Notes: a model not told the origin generated them from the sequence alone. DNA of 64,000 nt from Shimia biformata (GCF_016888515.1 NZ_JAFEJK010000001.1:930001-994000), one strand, 5' to 3'. Counted from the first letter of the stretch, positions 18,273 to 27,865 are shown. Translations and numbers: made by a program.

Positions 18273-19175
18273 ATGACGGGAACGGTTCTGATCTTGGGCG
18301 CCAGTGGAAACGTCGGGCGCCATGCGGCGCGGGCCTTTCGTGCGGCAGGGTGGCAGGTGCGTCTTTTCGACCGCGAAGCGGGCAACCTGGTGCAGGACGC
18401 GACAGGCGTGGATGTCATCGTGAATGGTCTGAACCCGCCGAATTACGACCGGTGGGAGGTCCAGATTCCCCGTATCACCGATCAGGTGATCGCCGCAGCA
18501 AAGGCCAGCGGTGCAACTGTGATCGTACCGGGAAATGTCTATGTCTTCGGCGATCACCCCGGGGTCTGGGATGAGACCACCCCTCATCGTGCCAGCACCA
18601 AGAAGGGGCGCGTTCGGATCGAAATGGAATCGGCCTATCGTGCGGCAGCACGGGACGGCGTTCGCACGATCCTGTTGCGTGCCGGAGATTTCATCGATCC
18701 CGATGCGCTGGGCACCACGCTGTTCGGCATCCTGGTTGCAGGAAAAGCGCACAAGGGGCGACTGACGCGGTTAGGCGGCGCTGACAAGCGCCACGCCTAT
18801 GCCTACCTGCCGGATGTCGCGCAGGCGATGGTGATGCTGGCTGAGAAACGCGCCGAGCTTGCCCCTTTCGAAGATGTGCCCTTTCCCGGCCATACCTTCA
18901 CCCCGAATGAGTTGCGGGACGTGATGTCACGCCGCCTGGGGCGGGCGATGCGGGTGTCTGCCTTTCCTTGGTGGGCAGTGGGTGTGGTGCGTCCGTTCTG
19001 GCGGCTGGGGCGCGAGATCTGGGAGATGCGTTATCTCAGTGATCTGGACCACAGCTTGTCGGCGGCGAAATTCGATCGTCTGATTCCGGGGTTCCGCTCG
19101 ACACCGCTCGATCAGGTGGTGACGGCAGAGTTGCCCAAAGGGACATTGCCTTCGGGCGACCCGGCACGTGCCTGA
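18273..19175 (+). CDS. NAD-dependent epimerase/dehydratase family protein
   Basis: A 300-residue Rossmann-fold protein of the extended SDR type. The nucleotide motif is LGASGNVGRHAARAF (about residues 8-22). A catalytic YxxxK is not obvious in its usual place; ESAYRAAARDG near residue 115-125 is the closest segment. It may therefore be an atypical or NmrA-like member. It is divergent from the LysR regulator and converges with the exonuclease-fold gene 15 bases away. Confidence 0.75.
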   Translation: MTGTVLILGASGNVGRHAARAFRAAGWQVRLFDREAGNLVQDATGVDVIVNGLNPPNYDRWEVQIPRITDQVIAAAKASGATVIVPGNVYVFGDHPGVWDETTPHRASTKKGRVRIEMESAYRAAARDGVRTILLRAGDFIDPDALGTTLFGILVAGKAHKGRLTRLGGADKRHAYAYLPDVAQAMVMLAEKRAELAPFEDVPFPGHTFTPNELRDVMSRRLGRAMRVSAFPWWAVGVVRPFWRLGREIWEMRYLSDLDHSLSAAKFDRLIPGFRSTPLDQVVTAELPKGTLPSGDPARA

Positions 19176-19190
19176 AAACCCAACGTTGGT

Positions 19191-20324
19191 TCAGGGCCAC
19201 GTGACATCCACCCACACAAGGCGGTGTCGCGTGGCCCTTTCACCGGGTTTGGGGCGTTCATCGGGTGTGTCTTGGCCGCTTGCTACGACCAGCAAGTCGC
19301 GTGAGGGCAACACATAGTCGACGCGCATCGGTCCCGGACCGGGCGAAGGCCAGTTCACCGTATCAAGACCGCCCTTGTCGTTTTGCGGAAGAGGGTCGGT
19401 GAGCCGGGGATCTTCCAGCAGAGCCTCAATCGCCTCTCTTCTTCCTTCGCCCTTCCGGGGGTCGAGGTTTGCGTTGCCGAGGATGACAAACGGACCATCT
19501 GGTGGCGGGGCAATGGCACCGTCCAGTACAAGCCGCCAGAACCGCACCTCATCTGCATTGCGCAATCCGTTCCGATCCTCGGGGCCGTCAAACACAGGGG
19601 GAGAGGCATCCAATGTCAAAAGTGTCAACTTGTCGCCCCACGGCAAGGATATGGGCACCTGCCAGAACCCGTTTGAAGCCAGCCGCTGCACAGCCCGCGC
19701 CGCCTGTGGCAGAACTGTTGCGCCATCGCCGGGCATGGCGTTCCACAAAAGTCCGCTGTGATCGGTGATCGCGCCCGCCAGCGGATACCGCGACAGGATC
19801 GCCATGCCGTTCTGCCCTCGAAATCGCGCGAAACCCTGATTGTCGCCTGGGCCGTCGGTGCGTCCGTCGTCGTCGAGGTCGCCGCCAGAGGCCAGCCCAC
19901 GGTTCGACCCGGCGACGATGCGGTGAGGCAAATCATGACCTTCGGCGCCAATGAGGTTTGCCAGCGCGTGAATGCCGTGTCTTTCGGCGTCCAGATCGAT
20001 GCCTAGGACAAGGATAACGTCGGGGCGGTTGGCGGCGATGCGGCGGGCGACATTCATCACCTGAGGCGCGCGCTTGTTGATCGCGGCCAGCATCTGACCC
20101 GGGCCCTTGGCATAAAGCTCGGTGTCGAAAGTGGCGATGCGCAATGACTGTGCAGCAACCGGGGCGGCGATCAGCGCCCACAGAGCTGTCAGGACAACGG
20201 GTATCAGACCAGTTGCAATGCCTGCGCTGCGGCATAGGCGCGACGGCGGTTTTCGTCGATCAGTTCGGCCACGCGCCCCATCGCGATGCCGCGCATGATC
20301 ATGCTGACGGGAATGAAGGCCCAT
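19191..20324 (-). CDS. Secreted endonuclease/exonuclease/phosphatase-fold protein; start uncertain
   Basis: The mature part (about residue 60 onward) has the EEP fold: LRIATFDTELYAKGP, then FVILGNANLDPRKGEG (the usual GDFN position), RVDYVLPS and finally TRHRLVWVDV (the SDHRPV position). A signal peptide LIPVVLTALWALIAAPVAAQ is visible at residues 40-59. The only ATG in frame is 20324, which would overlap the upstream gene by 121 bases and add a 35-residue basic segment that is just that gene's other frame. The real start is probably a non-standard codon (CTG or ATT) near 20200-20220. Extracellular hydrolysis of nucleic acid or phosphoesters is likely. Confidence 0.75.
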   Translation of the reverse strand: MGLHSRQHDHARHRDGARGRTDRRKPPSRLCRSAGIATGLIPVVLTALWALIAAPVAAQSLRIATFDTELYAKGPGQMLAAINKRAPQVMNVARRIAANRPDVILVLGIDLDAERHGIHALANLIGAEGHDLPHRIVAGSNRGLASGGDLDDDGRTDGPGDNQGFARFRGQNGMAILSRYPLAGAITDHSGLLWNAMPGDGATVLPQAARAVQRLASNGFWQVPISLPWGDKLTLLTLDASPPVFDGPEDRNGLRNADEVRFWRLVLDGAIAPPPDGPFVILGNANLDPRKGEGRREAIEALLEDPRLTDPLPQNDKGGLDTVNWPSPGPGPMRVDYVLPSRDLLVVASGQDTPDERPKPGERATRHRLVWVDVTWP

Positions 20325-21037
20325 GCGCTTATCGTCCAGATCAGTGTCATCGGATCGTCCAGGTAGATCGGATTGATAAGGTCCGACATCATCTGGATGA
20401 CCGCCGGGATCAGGAATGGCATGAGAAACCCTAACGCAATGTTAAGACGTGCATCGCGTTGCAGCCGCGGCAGTACATCGCCGCCTGCGGTGGGATCAAA
20501 AAGTGGCAGGTTGACCCAGACATTGAACGCGCCATTGCGGGCGGGCCAGCCCAGGATCCGGACATAGAAAAAGAACACTGCCAGCGCTGCAAGCGACACG
20601 AAATAGCTGATCCCGGACGCGACCCTGACTGATTGGACCAGCTCGGGCGAGGCGTTGTCGGGCAGCATGATTACCATAAGGTGGACTGGCGAATAGGGAA
20701 TATCGATCAGGTTGCCGACCACGATACCAAGCCGGGTCAGAAATCCCGTGATCGTGCTGGGGGCCATTTCTCCGCGCGCAATCAGCGACAGGGTGAAGAC
20801 GCACAGGAAAATCGCGATGAAGCGAATGCGATTGAACGGCGGTGCAAAGCGAAACTCAACGATGGACGGATAGGTCGAGAAATACTCGATGAAGACCAGA
20901 ACAGAGGCGAAGACTGCAAAGAACAGAACGATCTGCACTGCATCCGGACTGACGCTGGGCAACAAAATCGCAGGTATGGCCAACAAAAGGGCCACCAGAA
21001 TCGCCCGTGTCAGGGCGCTTGTCAGTTTTGCAAACAC
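20204..21037 (-). CDS. Multi-pass membrane protein of unknown function
   Basis: About 277 residues with six to seven hydrophobic segments (for example RAILVALLLAIPAILLP at ~10-26 and IRFIAIFLCVFTLSLIA at ~70-86). I do not recognise a family. The GTG at 21037 has GAGGG 11 bases upstream and is preferred to a TTG at 21094. It ends where the exonuclease-fold protein should begin, so the two may be coupled. The C-terminus MGRVAELIDENRRRAYAAAQAL is cytoplasmic and charged. Confidence 0.7.
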   Translation of the reverse strand: MFAKLTSALTRAILVALLLAIPAILLPSVSPDAVQIVLFFAVFASVLVFIEYFSTYPSIVEFRFAPPFNRIRFIAIFLCVFTLSLIARGEMAPSTITGFLTRLGIVVGNLIDIPYSPVHLMVIMLPDNASPELVQSVRVASGISYFVSLAALAVFFFYVRILGWPARNGAFNVWVNLPLFDPTAGGDVLPRLQRDARLNIALGFLMPFLIPAVIQMMSDLINPIYLDDPMTLIWTISAWAFIPVSMIMRGIAMGRVAELIDENRRRAYAAAQALQLV

Positions 21038-21351
21038 TTGCTCGTTTTCCCTCAACCTGGTCCCCCGCGATACGTTGCCGCGAGCGTGTCCCAACTTGAT
21101 CCCGAATGTTATCGGGGCTGCCTCATTCTTGCCTTAATCCTGCCCGCTTTGACCCAAGCGCTCAAGAGGTTGTTGCGTGCGTGCCCCAAAAAGCGGGGTC
21201 GAGGCGCCAAAAGTGGTGCGCGATTGCATCACGAGTAAGGCCAAAAAAGCGCCTATTTTCCATGTCTCTACCAGATATGGTGTGGTGCGGTTGCGCTGTG
21301 ACTAGTGTCGGCGAAACACTTTGACAGCATTCTGCGACCGCGCGTCAGACA
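21038..21351. other. Intergenic stretch without a recognisable gene
   Basis: The stretch between the membrane protein start and the leuD terminator shows no open frame with a ribosome site. It holds a small CCCC...GGGG hairpin near 21185-21200 and presumably the promoter of the membrane-protein gene, which I cannot place. Confidence 0.5.
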
Positions 21352-21386
21352 ACAGAAAACGGGCCACCGATCACCCGGCGACCCGT
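21352..21386 (-). terminator. Rho-independent terminator after leuD
   Basis: On the minus strand an 11-base-pair stem ACGGGTCGCCG / CGGTGGCCCGT (21359-21386, two G-T pairs), followed by TTTTCTGTTGT. It stands 24 bases after the leuD stop. Confidence 0.75.
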
Positions 21387-21409
21387 CATATTTCCGCCTT
21401 ATTTCCGCC

Positions 21410-22015
21410 TCAGGCCCAGGGGCGCTCGGCTGCGGCCTTGGCTTCAAAGGCGTCGATTGACGCGGATTTTTCCATCGTCAGTCCGATATCGTCGAGCCCC
21501 TCAAGCAGGCAGTGTTTCTTAAAGGCATCCACTTCGAAAGAGATCACTTCGCCGTCCGACGTGGTGATTTCCTGCGCTTCCAGGTCCACCGTCATGCGGG
21601 CGTTCGCCCCCTTCTCGGCATCTTTCATCAGGATGTCGACCTGTTCCTGAGGCAGAACCACCGGCAGGATGCCGTTCTTGAAGCAGTTGTTGAAGAAGAT
21701 ATCGGCAAACGAGGTCGACACGATGCACTTGATGCCGAAATCAGCGATCGCCCAAGGCGCGTGCTCGCGGCTGGAGCCGCAACCGAAATTGTCGCCCGCG
21801 ATCAGGATCTCGGCGTCGCGGTATTGCGGCTTGTTCAGCACGAAATCCTCGATCTCGGTGCCGTCGCGGTTATAGCGCATCTCGTCAAACAGGTTCTTGC
21901 CGAACCCGGTGCGCTGGATCGACTTCAGGAACACCTTGGGGATGATCATGTCGGTGTCGATGTTGACCAGCGGCATGGGGGCCGCGATTCCGTGCAGTTT
22001 TTCGAACTTTTCCAT
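21410..22015 (-). CDS. leuD: 3-isopropylmalate dehydratase small subunit
   Basis: A 201-residue subunit of isopropylmalate isomerase. Landmarks are [16 protein letters not shown] (about 18-33), [16 protein letters not shown] (about 74-89) and [13 protein letters not shown] (about 106-118), all normal for LeuD of the ~200-residue proteobacterial type. It pairs with LeuC, whose stop is 11 bases upstream; AAGGAATAG precedes the ATG. Confidence 0.96.
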   Translation of the reverse strand: MEKFEKLHGIAAPMPLVNIDTDMIIPKVFLKSIQRTGFGKNLFDEMRYNRDGTEIEDFVLNKPQYRDAEILIAGDNFGCGSSREHAPWAIADFGIKCIVSTSFADIFFNNCFKNGILPVVLPQEQVDILMKDAEKGANARMTVDLEAQEITTSDGEVISFEVDAFKKHCLLEGLDDIGLTMEKSASIDAFEAKAAAERPWA

Positions 22016-22026
22016 GGGTCTATTCC

Positions 22027-23433
22027 TTACATCAACTCACGCACGTCGGTCAGCTTGCCGGTCAGCGCGGCGGCGGCAGCCATGGCGGGGGAAACAAGAT
22101 GCGTCCGGCCCTTGTAGCCCTGACGCCCCTCGAAGTTGCGGTTCGAGGTTGAGGCGCAGCGCTCACCCTCGGCCAACTGGTCGGGGTTCATGGCAAGGCA
22201 CATCGAGCATCCAGCCAGACGCCATTCGAAACCGGCCTCCTTGAAGATGTCGGCCAGGCCTTCTTCCTCGGCCTGTGCGCGCACAAGGCCGGAGCCGGGA
22301 ACGATCATGGCACGCATGCCGTCCTTGATCTTCTTGCCTTTGACCACCTCGGCCACGGCACGCAGGTCTTCGATCCGGCCGTTGGTGCAGGAGCCGATAA
22401 AAACGGTGTCGATCTCGATATCCGACAGTTTCTGACCCGGAGTCAGGCCCATGTATTCAATCGAACGGCGGGCTGCGTCGACCTTGCCGCCGGTGAAGTC
22501 CTCGGGGTTCGGAACGACGCCGGTGATCGGCAGCACGTCTTCCGGGCTGGTGCCCCAGGTGACGACCGGCTCAATATCTTCGCCGCGCAGGCTGACGACC
22601 TTGTCGAAATGCGCGCCTTCGTCGGTGTAGAGTGTCTTCCAATACTCAAGCGCCTGTTCCCATGCCGCACCTTTCGGAGCATGCGGGCGGCCCTTGACGT
22701 ATTCGAAGGTGGTCTCGTCCGGCGCGATCAGACCGGCACGTGCGCCGCCTTCGATCGCCATGTTACAGACGGTCATGCGGCCTTCCATCGACAGGTCACG
22801 GATCGCTTCGCCGCAATATTCGATGACATAGCCGGTGCCGCCTGCGGTCCCGGTCTTGCCGATCACGGCAAGGGTGATGTCTTTTGCCGTGACGCCGGGC
22901 TTCAGCTTGCCGGTGATCTCGACCTTCATGTTCTTCGATTTCTTCTGGATCAGAGTCTGGGTCGCCAGAACATGTTCAACTTCCGAGGTTCCGATCCCGT
23001 GCGCCAGTGCGCCGAATGCGCCGTGGGTGGCGGTGTGGCTGTCACCGCACACGACGGTCATGCCGGGCAGGGTCCAGCCCTGTTCCGGGCCGACGATATG
23101 CACGATACCCTGACGGACGTCAGAGACCGGGTAGTAATGCACGCCAAACTCCTTGGCGTTCTTGTCCAGCGCCTCGACCTGGATGCGGCTTTCCTCGGTC
23201 ATCTGCGCGGGGTCTTCACGGCCCGCGGTTGTGGGCACGTTGTGATCCGGTACCGCGATGGTCTTTTCCGGTGCCCGCACCTTGCGGCCCGCCATGCGCA
23301 GACCTTCGAAGGCCTGCGGGCTGGTCACCTCGTGAACGAGGTGGCGGTCGATATAAAGAAGGCAGGTGCCATCATCGGCTTCATGCGCGACATGGGCATC
23401 CCAGATTTTGTCATAGAGTGTTTTGGGGGACAT
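22027..23433 (-). CDS. leuC: 3-isopropylmalate dehydratase large subunit
   Basis: A 468-residue aconitase-family enzyme converting 2- to 3-isopropylmalate. The [4Fe-4S] ligands are visible in [17 protein letters not shown]-type sequence (GSCTNG) and [47 protein letters not shown] is another hallmark. The open frame extends upstream, but the ATG at 23433 has GGGAGAGGA and gives the family start ([15 protein letters not shown]). It is the first gene of a leuCD pair on the minus strand. Confidence 0.96.
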   Translation of the reverse strand: MSPKTLYDKIWDAHVAHEADDGTCLLYIDRHLVHEVTSPQAFEGLRMAGRKVRAPEKTIAVPDHNVPTTAGREDPAQMTEESRIQVEALDKNAKEFGVHYYPVSDVRQGIVHIVGPEQGWTLPGMTVVCGDSHTATHGAFGALAHGIGTSEVEHVLATQTLIQKKSKNMKVEITGKLKPGVTAKDITLAVIGKTGTAGGTGYVIEYCGEAIRDLSMEGRMTVCNMAIEGGARAGLIAPDETTFEYVKGRPHAPKGAAWEQALEYWKTLYTDEGAHFDKVVSLRGEDIEPVVTWGTSPEDVLPITGVVPNPEDFTGGKVDAARRSIEYMGLTPGQKLSDIEIDTVFIGSCTNGRIEDLRAVAEVVKGKKIKDGMRAMIVPGSGLVRAQAEEEGLADIFKEAGFEWRLAGCSMCLAMNPDQLAEGERCASTSNRNFEGRQGYKGRTHLVSPAMAAAAALTGKLTDVRELM

Positions 23434-23723
23434 GTGTCCTCTCCCGTAGCTAATTCGGTTGGCAGGGTGACAGGATTGGGCGCGCTTATAGGCGGGCAAG
23501 CACCGAGCGGGACTCGCCGAAGAAGCGTTCGCGCAGCCGGGCGCGGTCATCCATGTCGAAAATCCGTGTCATGCCGGGTCAATTACCGCTTTGGCCCGAG
23601 TCTCGCAAGGGAAAGCGCGCAAGTCTGGAAAATGTGATCTCGGGTGACACGGCTGGCCGTCGCTGGATTATCCTTGCCGACGCACAATCGGTCGTGTCAC
23701 CTTTCAGTTAGAGAAGGAACGGC

Positions 23724-25130
23724 ATGGCGGACGAGCAAACCAAGACAGTCGAAGAGGTCGCGGCAGCGGCCACCGAAACCGTTCAGCAGAACCCGCAGGA
23801 AATCGCTATCGGAGTCTGGGGGCAGGCACAGGCGTTTGCGCTGGATCTGCTGCGACCCTGGAATGCCTACCAGGTCGCCATCGCCCTGGGTCTGTTGGCG
23901 ATATCCCTGCTGATTGCGCGGTTGGTCAAACCACGGTTCTATGAGTGGCTGCGCGAACGCGAAGGCTGGCCGAAGTGGAGATACCGTTATCTGGTGATGG
24001 TGCATCGCCGTATGGCGCTGATCTTCTTTGTCGTGCTGATCTGGCTGACCGTGTTCCTGATGCGCGAAATCACCTGGCCCAGCCGGTCCTATCTGCTGGC
24101 TGCCCTGGCCAACCTCGCCACCGCGTGGCTGATCGTGGTTCTGGTCACGCGGCTGGTACAGAACGCCTTTCTGCGCACCGTTCTGCGCTATGGCGCTTGG
24201 ATCTGGGTCACGCTGAACCTCTTAGGTCTGTCCGACGAGGCCAGCCAGGTCATGGACAGCGCCGCGGTCGAAATCGGCGACATGCGGATCTCGCTCTGGA
24301 TGGTGGTGCAAGCCGGGGTGGTTCTGGGCCTCGCGTTTGCCGCGGCGCGGTTCCTGTCGAACCAGGCGTCCAGCGGCTTGAAGAAAAACGAATCCCTGTC
24401 ACCTTCGATGCAGGTGTTGGCCAGCAAGACCGCGCAGGTGGTGTTTTATGGTCTGGCCTTCTTCATCAGCCTGAAATTCGTCGGCTTCGACCTGACCGGT
24501 ATCGCCTTCCTGTCTGGTGCCATCGGCGTCGGTATCGGTTTCGGCTTTCAGAAAGTCGTGTCGAACCTTGTCTCGGGCATCATTATTCTTCTGGACAAGT
24601 CGATCAAACCCGGCGACGTCATTTCGCTGGGCGAGACCTTTGGCTGGATCAACTCGCTTGGTGCCCGATATGTTTCGGTGGTTACGCGGGACGGGCGGGA
24701 ATACCTGATCCCGAATGAAGACCTGATTACCGGTCAGGTGGTAAACTGGTCGCACTCAAACTCATTCGTGCGGCTCGATATCTTCTTCGGCACGGCTTAC
24801 GACGACGATCCCCATGCTGTCAGAAAAATCGCGATCAATGCGGCGGCGGGGGTAAACCGTGTCCTGACCGCGCCATTGGCCCCGGTTTGCCATATCGTCG
24901 GGTTCGGCGATTCAAGTGTGGACTACGTGCTGCGGTTCTGGATCGAAGACCCAACCCAGGGGCTGACCAATATCCGCGGAAATGTCTATCTGGCGCTGTG
25001 GGATGCGTTTCAGGAAAGCGGCATCTCGATCCCCTTCCCGCAACGCGAGGTCAAGATGCTGGAAGGGTCACGGTTGGAAACGCGGCAAGCGGGGCTGGAC
25101 CTGATGCCGGAAGGCGACGCTCAGGATTGA
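23724..25130 (+). CDS. Mechanosensitive ion channel, MscS family
   Basis: A 468-residue inner-membrane protein with an N-terminal acidic-polar stretch, about five hydrophobic segments (residues ~45-215), then the MscS pore helix region FLSGAIGVGIGFGFQKVVSNLVSGIIILLDKSIKPGD near 260-297 and a cytoplasmic beta/alpha domain (VVNWSHSN, FGTAYDDD, RFWIEDP). It opens under membrane tension to release osmolytes. AGAAGGAACGGC precedes the ATG. The last ten bases overlap the convergent HTH gene. Confidence 0.92.
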   Translation: MADEQTKTVEEVAAAATETVQQNPQEIAIGVWGQAQAFALDLLRPWNAYQVAIALGLLAISLLIARLVKPRFYEWLREREGWPKWRYRYLVMVHRRMALIFFVVLIWLTVFLMREITWPSRSYLLAALANLATAWLIVVLVTRLVQNAFLRTVLRYGAWIWVTLNLLGLSDEASQVMDSAAVEIGDMRISLWMVVQAGVVLGLAFAAARFLSNQASSGLKKNESLSPSMQVLASKTAQVVFYGLAFFISLKFVGFDLTGIAFLSGAIGVGIGFGFQKVVSNLVSGIIILLDKSIKPGDVISLGETFGWINSLGARYVSVVTRDGREYLIPNEDLITGQVVNWSHSNSFVRLDIFFGTAYDDDPHAVRKIAINAAAGVNRVLTAPLAPVCHIVGFGDSSVDYVLRFWIEDPTQGLTNIRGNVYLALWDAFQESGISIPFPQREVKMLEGSRLETRQAGLDLMPEGDAQD

Positions 25131-25333
25131 TCGGGCACTGCCTCCAGCAGGTCTCCGGGCTGGCACTCAAGCACCTCGCAGATACGCGCCAATGTCTCGA
25201 ATCGCACCCCTTTGACGCGGCCTGATTTCAAAAGGCTCAGATTTTGTTCGGTAATGCCAATGCGATCCGCCAGTTCGCGAGAGCGCATCTTGCGCAGGGC
25301 CAGCATCACGTCCAGGCGCACCACGATTTGCAT
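25121..25333 (-). CDS. Small Xre/Cro-type HTH regulator
   Basis: A 70-residue, single-domain DNA-binding protein: MLALRKMRSRELADRIGITEQNLSLLKSGRVKGVRFETLARIC with the classical Cro/C1 helix-turn-helix and a closing CQPGDLL. Its ATG overlaps the stop of the DUF2975 gene by one base. This pairing of a YozG-like HTH with a DUF2975 membrane protein is common in bacteria, and the HTH probably controls its own operon. Confidence 0.88.
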   Translation of the reverse strand: MQIVVRLDVMLALRKMRSRELADRIGITEQNLSLLKSGRVKGVRFETLARICEVLECQPGDLLEAVPDQS

Positions 25334-25863
25334 CAGACGAACCCCCTGTTCTCGGCCGCTGCGCGGGCAGCTTCGGACATCGCGGTACCGATGACCCATA
25401 TCAACGCTGCCGCCAGCAGGAAACCCGCCTGCATGTCGCCGAATGAGATCACCAGGCGCCTGGTGCCGGGGGTGGCGGACAGGCTTTCGATCAAGCTGAA
25501 CACAGTGGGCGACAGGATCGAGATCACTCCCTTTGCAAAAAGTGCGAGTGCGATAGAGCGGATCAGGCGGGCGGCGGTCTCGGACAAGGGGTCGGCTGTA
25601 GCGTAGACGCCAAAGAGACGTGCAGTGAACCACAGAACGGCGATATTGGCTCCGGTCGCGACAAGGGTCCAGACCGTGAGCAGGATCAGACCCGAAGTGC
25701 TGGCGGTTGCGTCTGAGGCCCCTCCTGCGCCGTTCACATCCCCGCGGAGCAAGGACTCCAAAAGGACGTGCGCACCCATCAGGATGAACGCGACGATGCC
25801 AGCAATGCAGATCGCCCGCAAAATGGTGGCGACACGGCGGAAGCGAAGGGATAATGGAGACAT
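25333..25863 (-). CDS. DUF2975 family membrane protein
   Basis: A 176-residue protein with four hydrophobic segments: about residues 13-33, 56-76, 97-118 and 140-160. The segment between the third and fourth (FAKGVISILSPTVFSLIESLSATPG) and the coupled HTH gene are typical of DUF2975. The start at 25863 follows an AT-rich 60 bases that probably contain the promoter. Function unknown; membrane sensor or partner of the HTH protein is a guess. Confidence 0.8.
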   Translation of the reverse strand: MSPLSLRFRRVATILRAICIAGIVAFILMGAHVLLESLLRGDVNGAGGASDATASTSGLILLTVWTLVATGANIAVLWFTARLFGVYATADPLSETAARLIRSIALALFAKGVISILSPTVFSLIESLSATPGTRRLVISFGDMQAGFLLAAALIWVIGTAMSEAARAAAENRGFV

Positions 25864-26127
25864 GGGGTTTTCTCTCGTTGGATCAATTTTTAATGTAAAA
25901 CGATAATAAATTATCAATTCATCTTGCGGCGTTTGTCAACAGGCCAATGTCGGCCGTCCGCAGAACCGGCTCTCGAGCGGAAGCCTGCGGATGCAGATCG
26001 GTGACACTTTCGTCTTCCGCTGCGTTCGGTTCATTGAATTGTCACCCCCCTGTTGTTACCTTTCACCTATCCCGGCGCCGGGGATTTGCGGCGTGCAGCG
26101 AAGGAGGACACTGTCCTGTCTCTCTCA

Positions 26128-26517
26128 ATGGACGCGGCCAAAGCCGCCGACGATGGAGCGCCCATGATGGCCGTTCCGACAGACGCGACAAGCGAGGCAC
26201 TGCTTGCGCGCATCCTGACCTCACTTTCCGAAGACAAGGCCGAGGACATCGTCGAGATCGACTTGCGTGGCAAGTCGGCGATTGGCGATTACATGGTGGT
26301 CTGCTCGGGGCGCTCGTCCCGCCAGGTTGCCGCGATCTCGGAAAAGCTGGTTGAGCGGCTGAAGGCCGAGTTCGGCCGCCTGTCCAAGGTCGAAGGCAAG
26401 GATGCCGGTGACTGGGTGCTGATCGACACGGGTGACGTGATTGTTCATGTTTTCCGCCCGGAAGTGCGCGAATTCTACCAGCTGGAGAAGATGTGGCTGC
26501 CCACGGGCGCCGCGTGA
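26128..26517 (+). CDS. rsfS: Ribosome silencing factor RsfS
   Basis: A 129-residue RsfS/Iojap protein, which binds ribosomal protein uL14 and blocks subunit joining when nutrients are scarce. Family motifs are DIVEIDLRGKSAIGDYMVVCSGRSSRQVAAISEKL and GDWVLIDTGDVIVHVFRPEVREFYQLEKMW. The start is uncertain. The strong AAGGAGGA at 26100-26107 is 20 bases from the ATG at 26128 but well placed for a CTG at 26116, and the frame is open back to a TTG at 26053. rlmH follows 41 bases later, the usual gene pair. Confidence 0.9.
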   Translation: MDAAKAADDGAPMMAVPTDATSEALLARILTSLSEDKAEDIVEIDLRGKSAIGDYMVVCSGRSSRQVAAISEKLVERLKAEFGRLSKVEGKDAGDWVLIDTGDVIVHVFRPEVREFYQLEKMWLPTGAA

Positions 26518-26558
26518 CCGGCTGACAGGCGGGGCCGTTTGGCCCCCGGAGACCTCTA

Positions 26559-27035
26559 TTGCCCCTGCGCATGCACATTTGCGCCGTCGGCCGGCTGCGG
26601 TCCGGTCCCGAGCGCGACCTCATCGACGATTACGTGACCCGCTTTGACCGGACCGGCCGGGCCCTTGGGCTTGGGCCGCTGTCGCTGATCGAAGTTGAGG
26701 ACAAGAAAGGCGGGGGCATGGGGGCTGAGGCAGATCTGCTGCGCGGCGCGATCCCAAAAGGTGCCACGATCTGCGCGCTGGATGAGCGTGGCAAGTTGAT
26801 GACATCCCCCGATTTTGCAGACGCGCTGGCACGGTTGCGCGACACCGGAGTCAGCGACCTGGCCTTCGTGATCGGTGGCGCGGACGGCATCGATCCGGGG
26901 TTGCGCGGGGCGGCAGACATGAAGCTGTCTTTCGGCAAGATGGTCTGGCCGCATATGCTGGCGCGGGTGATGCTGAGCGAGCAGCTTTATCGTGCTGCGT
27001 CAATTTTGGCGGGCGCGCCCTATCACCGGGTTTGA
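26559..27035 (+). CDS. rlmH: 23S rRNA (pseudouridine1915-N3)-methyltransferase RlmH
   Basis: A 158-residue SPOUT methyltransferase that methylates pseudouridine 1915 of 23S rRNA. The SAM-binding knot is FVIGGADGIDPGLRGAADMKLSFGKMVWPHMLARVMLSEQLYRA with the final GAPYHR typical of RlmH. TTG at 26559 has GGAG at 8-base spacing and is chosen; the ATG at 26571 (MHICAVGRLR) is the alternative. Probably co-transcribed with rsfS. Confidence 0.93.
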   Translation: MPLRMHICAVGRLRSGPERDLIDDYVTRFDRTGRALGLGPLSLIEVEDKKGGGMGAEADLLRGAIPKGATICALDERGKLMTSPDFADALARLRDTGVSDLAFVIGGADGIDPGLRGAADMKLSFGKMVWPHMLARVMLSEQLYRAASILAGAPYHRV

Positions 27036-27092
27036 AGGGGCGCTGCCCCTCTGCTGATGCATTCACCCCGAGGTATTTCAGGCAAGAGGAAG
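27036..27092 (+). repeat. Dispersed hairpin-plus-motif repeat, copy 1
   Basis: AGGGGC-GCT-GCCCCT hairpin (27036-27050), then AGGTATTTCAGGCAAGAGGA and AG (27071-27092). It lies right after the rlmH stop. See the finding on five related copies. Confidence 0.6.
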
Positions 27093-27093
27093 A

Positions 27094-27807
27094 TCAGGGC
27101 GCAGGATAGCCGTCCGTGGTTTCCAACAGTGCGGCGCGGCTGGACGAGGCGAACTCGCGCCGCCACAGCACAATCACGGTGACAATGCTGCCCATAAGAA
27201 GCGCACTGCCACCGAACAGCCACGCTGCCGCCGCCAGTCCGAAATAGACGGAACGCATGGCGCGGTTGAAGCTGCGCGCGGCGGTAATATTGATCTCGGC
27301 AGCCTTGGCGCTGCGGGGCAGGGCGGCGGGATCGGTGACGTCATTGGGCACCGCCGACATCACGACCGAGCAGTAGCCGAACAGCCGGTGCGCCCAGACG
27401 AATTTCAAAAACGCGTTGGCGATGAAGAAGATCATTACCACCAGCTTGATTTCCAGAACAATGGCTGGGTCGCGGGACAGGCTGAGGTCGGTCGCAACCC
27501 CGGCCAACCGCTCGGTATTGCCGATCAGCGCCAGCCCACCGCCAATGGCGATCATCGTGGCTGATGCGAAGAACGCCGTGCCCTGCCGCAGGTTGCCGAG
27601 AATCTGGGCGTCAAAGACGCGCGGGTTGCGTTCCACAAAGTGGCGGAACCATTCGCGCCGGTAATAGACCATGATCGAAGAAACCGAAGGACGCGATCGG
27701 GGTGGGTTCTCGATCAGGTGGCCGATGGCAAGCCACGCGACAAACAGCGTTGCCAGCGCCGCTGCATCCAGCGGGTCGAATAAGGTGATGCGGTCGCTCC
27801 AGTTCAT
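27094..27807 (-). CDS. DUF599 family membrane protein
   Basis: A 237-residue protein with four hydrophobic segments (about residues 15-30, 78-98, 118-140 and 195-220). The segment MVYYRREWFRHFVERNPRVFDAQILGNLRQGTAFFASATMIAIGGGLALIG is the characteristic DUF599 core. It converges with rlmH; its start is about 86 bases from the glcD start on the opposite strand. Function unknown. Confidence 0.85.
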   Translation of the reverse strand: MNWSDRITLFDPLDAAALATLFVAWLAIGHLIENPPRSRPSVSSIMVYYRREWFRHFVERNPRVFDAQILGNLRQGTAFFASATMIAIGGGLALIGNTERLAGVATDLSLSRDPAIVLEIKLVVMIFFIANAFLKFVWAHRLFGYCSVVMSAVPNDVTDPAALPRSAKAAEINITAARSFNRAMRSVYFGLAAAAWLFGGSALLMGSIVTVIVLWRREFASSSRAALLETTDGYPAP

Positions 27808-27836
27808 GGCGCGACACTAGCGCGCGGGAAGGGTGG

Positions 27837-27865
27837 TTGCCAGATCGGAAAATTGGTTATATTTC
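27837..27865 (+). promoter_or_regulatory. Predicted promoter of glcDEF
   Basis: TTGCCA (27837-27842), a 17-base spacer and TATTTC (27860-27865), with an overlapping TATATT two bases earlier. Located 27 bases before the glcD ATG. Confidence 0.5.

Noticed and set aside
22609-23637. 342-residue plus-strand open frame across leuC
   Set aside because: Antisense to leuC, whose iron-sulfur and substrate motifs are unmistakable.
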